Shown here piece after piece: positions 25,790 to 37,700 of a stretch of DNA of 64,000 nucleotides. The stretch is from the NCBI GenBank assembly GCA_026874595.1, contig CM049308.1:90647624-90711623 (forward strand), given 5' to 3'. Numbering within the stretch: the stretch's first letter is position 1; every line of letters starts with the position of its first letter. This stretch comes from Sipunculus nudus. Taxonomy: Eukaryota; Annelida; Sipuncula; Golfingiida; Sipunculidae. The position numbers and the translations under genes are program-made. The notes beneath the pieces are model-generated. The model was not told the origin of the DNA. It ran no database searches and was given only the letters and a program-made list of their open reading frames with translations.

Positions 25790-28700
25790 CTGGAAAAAAT
25801 TAATCAAATACATTTCACGACTGCCTATAAATCATATTAATAACACTTCATACTTTGACAAAACAAGATCATGTATGCATGGCCTAATTTCAGGTTTCAA
25901 ATGAGATTTGACCAAGACTTCTCTATTTATTATATGATAGAAGGTTCTAAGGTTGACAGATACAATTACTGCGCTGTCTGGCTGTCCAGGTACTCAAAGT
26001 TTCTGTCAGATGATCAAGCTAATTAAAAGACAAAGCCATACCTCATTCCATTAAAAATAAAGAGCAGACTGTAATTAAGAACATTAAAATTAAAATCAGA
26101 CTGAACAAATTGAGAAAGACTACTAAAATTAGGAAACAAATTGTGCAACACCCTACTAAAATATGGAAACCAATGTGGAAACAACTCACTAAAATTAAGG
26201 AACAAATTTGGACACTAAAAATAAAGGAATATATTGTGATTTATCCAATTGAAGTTAAAGAACAGATTGAGACTCACCAAAGCCTACTAGAATTAACGTT
26301 ATGGTGAATTAACAGATGGTGACTCACCCCACTAGAATGCCAAATACTCCCAGCTCACTGACCATGGTGCTGAAAACTTCTTGTTCTCCAGAACGCACAG
26401 CATGGTTGTGTAAAGGGGTTGGATATATTCTGTCCATTAATATATATGCTGAGCGTTCTGAGGTGTCTTTGATTTTTCCAAGTAATTCCCTGATATCATC
26501 TCCAAATGTATTATTCCCTGAAATATAAGAATTCTAAGTTTTATTTAATTACCTACTATCTGAAATATATAACTATTAATTATCCATCATGCAATGTCCA
26601 TTAACTTAATTATTGTCCATGAAGATTCATAATCTATAACTTATGTTCATAGGTAACCGTTCAACAACTCACAGTGTTCCTGAACTGGTAACCATTCAAC
26701 AACCTACACTTTTCCTGACCTGGTAACCATTCAACAACTTATCCTGTTCCTGACCTGGTAACAATTCAACAACTTACACTGTATCTAACCTAGTAACCAT
26801 TCAAAAACCTACCTCCTCCCTCTCTCTGGGGTTTCAAGACATAGTGTTCTGGATGGACCATGGCTTCTGCAATATGTTTGTCTCCATCTTCACCCTGCAA
26901 TGATATGCTCCTTTGTTTACCTAAACAACTGTATCTAATGTTGATGTAGAAACTAAATGACAATCGATACTCTGCTTTTAGTTTGCTTTGAATGGGAAAG
27001 TGTGGCACATGGCCCATGACACTCAGCTGAATTTGGGAAACAGGCAATGTTATCATGATTATTAAATTATTTATGTTATGATTTAATGCAAAATATTTTC
27101 AAAGAACCTTGAGTAGTTGGCAGAATTACTTTCAAATTGTTCTCTCAGAATTGATCATAGTCGCCCCAAACAGATTGCAGTGACCTTATTTTGGGCTTCC
27201 AGGAAGAATTTACATGGAATTCCCTGGATCAAACCTGATGAGTTCCCCTTGTTAAACTGTTAAATTCATGCTCATATGACTTCCAGGGTGCTCAAATCAT
27301 GTTCTTTAACATAGTTTTCATTCTAGAATACAGGTCACTGTGACCAACTTTTATGTATCTAAGGAGATTTCCCAAGGGTCTCCCAGGATGTTTTGTTAGA
27401 GGGCCTGATTATAGGTAATCAGGCTATAATCCCAATTAATTGCATGTGTGTTACAGAGTTAAGCCAATCTGTGTGCAAGTTATTTATGGTATTCTCTCTG
27501 ACTTGCATCTTTGCAGTAATAAAGTTGTTGTGTAACCAGCTATCTTGCCCATGTTTCATGCATCACAGCATGGTGTCAGAAGCTAACTGGCAAGCAAATG
27601 AGCAGCAGTGATCAAACAGAGACGCTTTACCACATAATTGGGGTTTTTACATCAGGACTTGTTGAGATACAGAGAGCCTTACAAGATCCGGATCTACTTA
27701 GATCTGCACAAACTCAACAATTCTATTAAATGCAATCACTAACACATTCCAGCAGTGGAAGAGATGGCTTCAAGAATGAAGAATGCTAAAATATTCTCTG
27801 TGGTGGATGCTAAATAGGACCCATGGATTTCTGTAAGTCCTTCCCACTGAGCCCTCTGGAAAGCTTACCACTTTCTGTAGTGTGTATACTGCTGTATGTT
27901 TAATTCCTCAACTTCTATACTGTGTATTTTGCTGTATATTTAATACCTGAACTTCTGTACTTTGTATATCGTGGTATGTTTAAGCCCTCAAATTATGTAG
28001 TGTGTATACTATTGTTCTTTAATTGCTCAAATTTTATATTGTGTTTAGTGCTGTATGTTTAACTCCTCAACTTCTGTATTGTGTATTCTGCTGTATGTTT
28101 AACTCATCAACTTCTGTACCTTGTATACTACTGTATATGTAAATCAATCCTCACCTTATCAAGTGTATACTGTCCTGCAAATGTGTTTCTGATTCTTTGC
28201 ACCGCCTCTGGATCATCCGGGAGGAACTTTTCTACTGCTCCTTCATTAGCTAGCATTTGTTGTACTTTTTTCGTCCCTGCCAGGTGGTAGTGGATGCTGG
28301 GACATTTAATTGCACATGACCTCTCCATCATCAGACGAGATGCCCATTCCTGTTGGGTTAAGATGTACTGATCATTCACAAAATAATTCAAAACTAATCA
28401 TGTTTGCTTAAACATTTATAAGGGTAGGTTCTGTGGTTGGCTCTGCCCACTGAAAGAAGATCAAAGTATCCATAATAAGAATTGCAAATGAAGGTCACTA
28501 AGGTTTATGTGATCAACATGGTTTGTGTGTTTGTTTGTTTGTTTGTCCAGGTAATATCTCTGATAGTTCTCAATTTATTTGAATGAAATCCTGTTGAAGT
28601 GTGGGCGTTGGGCCAAAAATCAATGGCTAACTTTTGAGATGGATTTGTAATCTTTAAATACAGATCTGGATCTTAATACCATCATGTTCACAGCTTTTTG

Positions 28701-31700
28701 TTTGCTATCTTGATTGTTTCTTCATATAAAAATCTCCAAAGATATATACTATATTTATTAAACCTTTCAAGAGCATGAGTGGAGTAATGGCAATAATGCA
28801 ATATGTATAAAATGGTTGTTGACTTGAGTAGTTTACTGTACTCATGATACATAAACCACTGTCCCTGTCATGCATTTAAAGGAAAACAAGGTTTATCAGA
28901 TGGTGACAGCTGGCACAATAACATGGTCTTGGTTGAGAAATCTGAATATGTAATGACACAAAAAACTTTATTAAACTCTATGATTTCATGTGAGGTAATG
29001 CTTGGCTGCCTAGGTACCAGTAAGTCAGGACATGGTTTCATGCAAGGTCATGCATGGCTGCCTAGATACCAGTATGCAAGGACATGGTTTCATGCAAGGT
29101 CATGCATGGCTGCCTAGATACCAGTATGTCAGGACATGGTTTCATGTGAGGTCATGCATGGCTGCCTAGATACCATTATGTCAGGACATGGTTTCATGCA
29201 AGGTCATGCATGGCTGCCCAGATACCAGTATGTCAGGACATGGTATTCATGTGAGGTCATGCATGCCTGCCTAGATACCAGTATGTCAGGACATGGTTTC
29301 ATGTGAGGTAATGCTTAGCTGCCTAAGTACCAGTTTGTCAGGACATGGTTTCATGTGAGGTCACGCTTGGCTGCCTAGGTACCAGTATGTCAGGACATGG
29401 TTTCATGTGAGGTAATGCTTGGCTGCCTAGGAACCAGTATGTCAGGACATGGTTTCATGTGAGGTAATGCTTGGCTGCCTAGATACCAGTATGTCAGGAC
29501 ATGGTTTCATGCAAGTCATGCATGGCTGCCTAGGTACCAGTATGTCAGGACATGGTTTCATGCAAGTCATGCATGGCTGCCTAGGTACCAGTATGTCAGG
29601 ACATGGTTTCACGTGAGATCATGCATGGCTGCATTCTTAGGTACCAGTATGTCAGAAAAAATTGGTTTCATGCATGGTCATGCATGCCTGCCTAGGTACC
29701 AGTAGGTCAGGGCATGGTTTCATGTGAGGTCATGCATGGCTGCCTTAGTACCAGTATGTCAGGACATGGTTTCATGTGAGGTAATGCTTGGCTGCCTAGG
29801 TACCAGTATGTCAGGACATGGTTTCATGCAAGGTCATGCATGCTTGCCTCGGTACCAGTAGGTCAGGGCATGGTTTCATGTGAGGTCATGCATGGCTGCC
29901 TAAGGACCAGCATGTCAGGACAGGGTTTCATGCAAGTCATGTATGGCTGCCTAGGTACCAGTATGTCAGGACCTGGTTTCATGTGAGGTCATGCATGGCT
30001 GCCTAGGTACCAGTAGGTCAGGGCATGGTTCATGTGAGGTCATGCATGGCTGCATTCCAAGGTACCAGTTGGTCAGGACATGGTTTCATGTGAAGTCAAG
30101 CATGGCTGCCTAGGTACCAGTATGTCAGGACATGGTTTCATGTAAGGTCATGCATGGCTGCCTAGATACCAGTAGGTCAGGACATGGTTTCATGCAAGTC
30201 ATGCATGGCTGCCTAGGTACCAGTCATTCAGGGCCTGGTTTTATGTAAGGTCATGCATGGCTGCCTAGGTACCAGTATGTCAGGACATGGTTTCATGCGA
30301 GGTCATGCATGCCTGTCTAGGTACCAGTATGTTAGGGCATGGTTTCATGCGAGGTCATGCATGCCTGTCTAGGTACCAGTATGTCAGGGCATGGTTTCAT
30401 GTGAGGTCATGCATGCCTGCCTAGGTAGCAGTATGTCAGGGTATATGGTTTCATGTGAGGTCATGCATGGCTGCCTAGATACCAGTATGTCAGGACATGG
30501 TTTCATGTGAGGTCATGCATGGCTGCCTAGATACCAGTATGTCAGGACATGGTTTCATGTGAGGTCATGCATGGCTGCCTAGGTACCAGTATGTCAGGAC
30601 ATGGTTTCATGGGAGGTCATGCATGGTTGCCTAGGTACCAGTAGGTCAGGGCATGGTTTCATGTGAGGTCATGCATGGCTGCATTCCAAGGTACCAGTTG
30701 GTCAGGACATGGTTTCATGTGAAGTCAAGCATGGCTGCCTAGGTACCAGTATGTCAGGACATGGTTTCATGTGAGGTCATGCATGGCTGCCTAGATACCA
30801 GTAGGTCAGGACATGGTTTCATGCAAGTCATGCATCGCTGCCTAGGTACCAGTATGTCAGGACATGGTTTCATGTGAGGTCAAGCATGGCTACCTAGGTA
30901 CCATTATGTCAGGACATGGTTTCATGTGAGGTCAAGCATGGCTGCCTAGGTACCAGTAGGTCAGAATATGGTTTCGGGTGAGGTCAAGCATGGCTGCCTA
31001 GGTACCAGTAGGTCAGGGCATGGTTTCATGTGAGGTCATGCATGGCTGCCTAGGTACCAGTATGTCAGGACATGGTTTCATGTGAGTTCAAGCATGGCTG
31101 CCTAGGTACCAGTATGTCAGGACATGGTTTCATGTGAGGTCATGCATGGCTGGCTAGATACCAGTATGTCAGGGCATGGTTTCATAGGTAGGTCTAACTT
31201 TTTCAAAACATGCTCTTTTTACAGATGTCCAGATGACTGTCGGGCCGGATGACAACATAGATCATGACTATAGCTCAGATGACTTTTTGTCATCTCAGCA
31301 AAAAACTAACCAATATTCAGTGTCAATTTTTCTATAAATATTTATTTTACCTTATTAATGTCTTTTCTTTATCAAACACATAAGCAGATGCAAATGTGGT
31401 AATACTTTAATATTTAAGAAGAAAATAAAGAAAATGTTCTCAAAATATAGCTGCTTGTGATTTGTGATCAGGAAATTATAACTTTAAAATTTTAGAAAAA
31501 TATAACCACAGAAATACAGACACCAGTGAAAACCTCTATGGAAGAGTTGGTAAACTGCAGAAAAAAATTCCGGAAACTGTAGAAGAAATCCAAAAATGTG
31601 GAAAAAATCCACTAAAAAGTAAAGAAACTCTGGATGAAATCTGCAGATTTAGGATTTAAGACTTTTTCTCAAGAAATTCTAATTCTTGGGAAAAAGTTGC

Positions 31701-34700
31701 AGATTCCATGGAAAAGCAATAGCCAGGATTCTATTATGCAAATTATATATTTTATTGGCCAATATAACAACCTGTAATGTCTACTGTCTTGTCTGTGTAA
31801 TCTGTGTGACCTACCTTTTCTGATTTGTAGGACATGGGTGTGTATCCTGTTCTCATGTAGACTACAGCAACTTCAAGGCCATCACTGAGAAAAAGAAGAA
31901 AAACCAAATATAACCTCTCCATAAAGACAATAAAAAATGAACTTAACTCAAAGTAATCATAATTTCAAGTAAATCTGAAGGAAATGCAGATGAAAAGACT
32001 TGTCTAGTGCATCTATAGAGCACAGTTAAATTCATAAATAAACATTAGGGCACTAAAATTACTGGGTACTCATGGTCCCATTTTTACCACAATGGGTCAA
32101 CAACAGTGAAATTTTGCAAATACAAGTGACCTGTGGGTCATGACGCTCAGCCGACTGACATGTTTATAATATGTCCTTGCACAGACAACTAATTAAGATA
32201 ATGTAGGTGGCATCATAGTTCATGCATATTAGCTTAAGTTCATCAAGACCCATAAGCACCACAAATCTGATGACAATCCAACCAGCCTTTTATGAGGAAT
32301 CTGGCAATTTGTGTGTTTTTTGCATTATTTCCGGGGTTCTCATAAATACCCCAGAATCCTGAGAATATAGGTCACTGTGACCCAATTTCAGGTTTCTGGG
32401 GAGAACTTTTGAGGAACTCTCAGGATGTCAAGTTAGAAGATTTTGGGCCAAAAGGTTATGATTTGTGCCCTACTTTGGTATCAAATTTTCAATTATTCTG
32501 AGGGGTGCTTATAAGCCCCACAGCTCAGAAAATATGGGTAACAGAGACCCAAGTTCATGTTTCCAAGGAAACTTTTCATAGACCTCCCTGGATGTCAAGT
32601 TTCAAGTTTCTAGGTCCAATGGTTACAATTTGTGCCCTGTAAACAGACAACCGCATCTCTGAAGGTCTAAAAATTATAGAAAAAAAAATGTGTTAAAATT
32701 TAAAAAAAAATAAAGGTGGTGCCACCAGTTTGCAAGAACTGATGGAACACTCCATGATGAATATGCATTCACAGAATCAGGGTGATCAATGCGATAGTTG
32801 TTCAGATACTGGAGCTTTTGTATCAAATTTTTAGTTATTCTGGGGGGGGGGGGGTACTATGAGCCCCATAGCTCGGACAATATGGGTGACAGAGACCTAA
32901 TTTCAGGTTTCCAAGGAGACTCTCATGGGCCTCTCAGCATGTAAAGAAAGAAGATTCTAGGTCTAGTGGTTACGATTTGTGCCCTGTTAACAGATGACGG
33001 CATCTTTTAAGGTCTTAAAATAGAGGGAAAAAAATCATAAAAAATAGAAAAAATACAGGTGGCGCCACAAGTCTGCAGAAACTGATGAAACACTTCATGA
33101 TCAATATCCATGCAAAGATTCATGGTGATCAATGCATTAGTTGTTCAGACACTTGAGCTTTTTTATCAAATTTTTTGGTAATTGGGGGGGGGGGGGGGTA
33201 CTTTGAGCCCATATTTCGGACAATAAGGTTGACAGAGACCTAATTTCAGTTTCCAAGGAGACTTTTCATGGGCATCCCAGCATGTAAAGAAAGAAGATTC
33301 CAGGTCTAGGGGTTACGGTTTGTGCCCTGTTAACAGATGACGGCATCTTTTAAGGTCTCAAAAATATAGAAAAAAATTGTACAAAATTGAAAAAATACAG
33401 GTGGCCCACCAGTCTGCAGAAACTGATGAAACACTCCATGATCAATATCCATGCACAGAATCATGGTGATCAATGCATTAGTTGTTCATGTTCAGATAGT
33501 TGAGCTTTTGTATCACAATTTTCATTATTCTGGGAAGTACTTCGGAGCCCCATAGCTTATAGAATTTGGGTAACAGAGACCTAATTCAAGGTTTCCAAGG
33601 ATATTTTTCATGACCCTCTCTGGATGTCAAGTAAGAAGATTCCAGGTCCAGCAGTTACGTTTAGTGCCCTATTAACAGATGACAGCATCTTTTTCATTAT
33701 TCTTGGGGGGTACTTCAGAGCCCCATAGATTAAGAATATGCGTAACAGAGACATAATTCAAGGTTTCCAAGGACATTTTTCATGGCCCTTTCTGGATGTT
33801 AAGTGAGAATATTTCAACTCCAGCGGTAACGTTTAGTGCCCTTTAAACAGATGACGGTATCTTTTAAGGTCTCAAAAATAGAGAAAAAATCGTAAAAAAA
33901 TGAAAAAATACAGGTGGCACCACAAGTCTGCAGAAACTGATGAAACACTTCATGATCAATATCCAAGCACTAAATCATGGTGATCAATGCATTAGTTGTT
34001 CAGATATTTGAGCTTTTGTATCAAATTTTTCATTATTCTGGAGGGTACTTTGGAGACCCATAGCTTGTTTTAAGGAGATTTTTCATGGTCCTCTCTGGAT
34101 GTAAAGTTAGAAGATTCCAGGTCTAAGGTTATGATTTGTGCCTTGTTAATGGACAGATGGCCGGATGGCAGGACGGATGACAGACAAAGAGTGATTGCTA
34201 TAGCTGAGATGACTTACAGTCAGATGAGCTAATAAGAAATATATTTGAAGCACAGGTAGTGTTGCTTTTCCAGAAATTCATGACAAGGCTAAAAGACAGT
34301 TTGAATGTATAAGCACATAATTCAACTGATGATTCAATGAAAGTTCCAGTTCAGCTATTTGCATCAACAAGTTTTAAATTTATGAAGCACAAGATCATTA
34401 TATGCTCTATATATTTATATATAATAATAATCAGAAGTAATATGGAAAAACCTTTATTTTCATATCTATTGTCAACTGACCAAGTTAGCTTGGTATTCAT
34501 TGGCAGACAGAGTGGCTATGTTGCCTGTAGCCTGCATTTTTTGTGGTAAAATATTTACAACCTTCACTATACCTAATAAAATCCTAAGCTTACATACAGG
34601 TCTGTTTTCCCATGTTTATTCTATTGTGTGTCAGTTCTCCTTACTTCCTACTTGAAGATCATACTTACATCTCAAGCAGCTTGTTACTGGTTAAAAAAGC

Positions 34701-37700
34701 TCGTTCATTTAGATCCTTGAATGTTCGTCTTATGACCTTGACCCCTTTATGTGTTTCAAGGATTGCATATTCCAGCAGCCTCTGATCATAAATATTTCTT
34801 TCTTCTTCGTCAACAAGAAATAAGACTACCGCTCTGAAAAGAGATCTCACATGAATCATATACGACTAGATGAACATACATAAACCTGTGCATTAATTCT
34901 GACCAATATTAAAAACAACAAAGGAAGGAAAAACTATGACCTGTGATCTTGTCTAAGGGAGATTCCTACCCCTGAATGCAATACATACAGGAGATATGAA
35001 AACAACAGGGTCAGTGGCTGTTTAGTTACAAAAAGGTAATCCAAACTTCAACAAGAAAACCGCTAATGTGCAATATATGCCTGTGTATCTGGTGACCTAG
35101 GACCTCATTGAACCATTGAACTCTGTAACCACTTTAACCACAAGCACACATTGTGACATGCAGTAACTATTTTGTTCTTTAAAAAAGGAACATGAGATGG
35201 GGGTAATGTTTTATTTCGTGGTGACTTCTTGAAGGTAAATTTTATTTAACAGATGACAATGACCAGATCAGATCATGTCCGTGAAATTCTCAGACTTTTT
35301 CCTGAAAAGAGAGTGTGGTTAAGATTTCACTTACTCTGGATTTCCATAAGCCATCCATGCTGACACAAAACCCTCTGCTAACCCAGTAACTGCTCTGTTT
35401 TCTGGCATTTGCTGAAACAAGAGTTGAGGTATAAAATATACAGAGATAAAACAGAAGCTACTTCAATGTAAGTGTCATATAACTGCATCAGATAGCTACT
35501 GATTAATCACATCACTGTGAAATTGTGAAACTGAGAGCAACATTTCTGGCATCTGATGCACTGTAATATCCCCAGACTTTGGGCATACCACCTTTAAAAG
35601 AGGCCCCCTTCTTCTGAAGCACTGACACCACAAATTATGTGGAAACACATTGAACGTACCTAAACGTCTGTATCTGTGCAAACACCACATAAATGAATAT
35701 GTAGCTTTAATATACACATCTGAGCTTATGATGCTGTAACCACCACTTCACATTTGCTAAAAAGAGTTATTTTAATTGGAGTTTACAATAATATGTGGTT
35801 GGAAAATGGAGGCTTGTAATATTATTCTGGAAGAATTGTACTTACATCATCTGTTACTGGAATGTTGAGTTGATTAAGCACTGCCCTGAAATAAAGCAAA
35901 CTGTGCATTGATCACCAAAATCAGGGCTGCCATGGTAAATCAATGTACTGCATGAACAGTGTATGTAAATGTACACAAATAAAACTCCTACAGGTATCTG
36001 AGAGGTAAAACTGTGCACTCAAAAGTTATGCACATGTTACAGAAAACATACAAATCTACAGATGTGACCATAAAAATCAAGATGAAGGTCACTGGTTTTT
36101 AAACTTTTCTGAGAAGGTGATGAAAAGAGCTGTGTGAAATCAGAATAAAAGATATACAATACCTAAAAGTTATGGGCCAGGTCACAATGATTTTAGCTTC
36201 TAATATTATAACTAGAATGGCTTTGTTTTTTTGCACTGAAAAAACAGATATATGTGACTCCCCACATGGGGCATCCCAAAACATAAGGGGTAATTAAAAT
36301 ATGCACTTTCAGATCTCAAAACATTGATTTTAGATTTCAGAATATTTGACCTTGAAGGTCAAGGTCCCCACTTTTCAAAATCCTTCCAGATGATGGCAGA
36401 AAGAACTGGTGTGTCAAATTTGCAGAAAAAAATCTTTAGTACTTTCGAAGTCATGGGGGTCACAATAAACCTAGAATTGTGCAAATATGACCTTGAAGAG
36501 GTCAAGGTCAAGGTCACCAGTACCTGAAATGTACTGAGAACTCAATTAAAACAACTTGTGTCAAGTGTGAGGGAAAAATCTGCAATACTTCAAAAGTTAT
36601 TGTGGTCACTATAACTCTGCTGATTTGACCTTGAAGATCCTAGTCAAGGTCACAAGTTTTCAAACTAGCACAAGCACCTGGAAGGAACAATTTGTGTACC
36701 AAATTGAGGAGACAATGTGAAGCCCCTCAAAAGTAATGGGGTTCACAAATCAGCAGATTTGGCCTTGAAGGTGAAGGTCAATGTCATCAGATATGGAACT
36801 CATCTAAGATTTTGGTAGAATTAATGAGTGTTTTAAATTTGGAGGAAAATATCCAGCTGTTCAAAAGTTATCACATTTACAAGATAATAACTATAATTAG
36901 GCTGATTTGGTTTCAGCTTTCCATGGAAATTTAACTTAGACCTCCATTGATGTACAGTTAGAAGGTTAAACTGATATGATTTATGCCCTGTTAATTTATG
37001 GACATATAAACGGACCCAGATAAAAAGGGACAAAGGGTGGTTGCAATTGCTCAGAAAACTTACAGTCAGCTGAGCTATAAATAACAATCCTGGAGATTCT
37101 GTTCAATTTACTCTTTTTAAAAAAAATAGTACATGACTATAAAAATTAAAAATTAAATACACATTTTATATTGATATTATACTCAAAAACTTACACAAGA
37201 AGGAAGTAAAATCATAACTTTTGCCACAAACCTAACACATCGTAAAATTTTCAAAGATGGCCCGTTATGTTTATACTACAACAGGGAAACCTATCAGGTA
37301 AATTTAACTCAATTAGAGTTCTTAGATGAGGATGTTATTTTCACTATTATATTTCCATAATGACGACATCACCTTGGTGATGTTATTATCTCACTCCTGG
37401 TCTTGACTGTCCAAAATGTATCTAAAATGTTTTGCTGAATTAAAATAAAATTCTAGTTCTCTACATAAGTACTACCAATCTGTCTAATAATTTTAACACT
37501 TGTACCTTTTCCATGGCTCAATCACCCACAAAATTCCTTTGAAATTATGTACCCTTGAACAAGTTGATTGTAATTTACAGTAACTCCCGCCTTTGCTTAT
37601 CAGCGCCATCTTGAGACCATTTAGTGATATACATAATGTTTGAGTAAGGCATTATAACTGTTAATTCCTTTGTATATTCTTATACATTTGAGTGGATTGC

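Noticed and set aside
28981-31187. 52-bp array as a CRISPR array
   Set aside because: Direct head-to-tail units without unique spacers, in a eukaryotic intron; it is a minisatellite.
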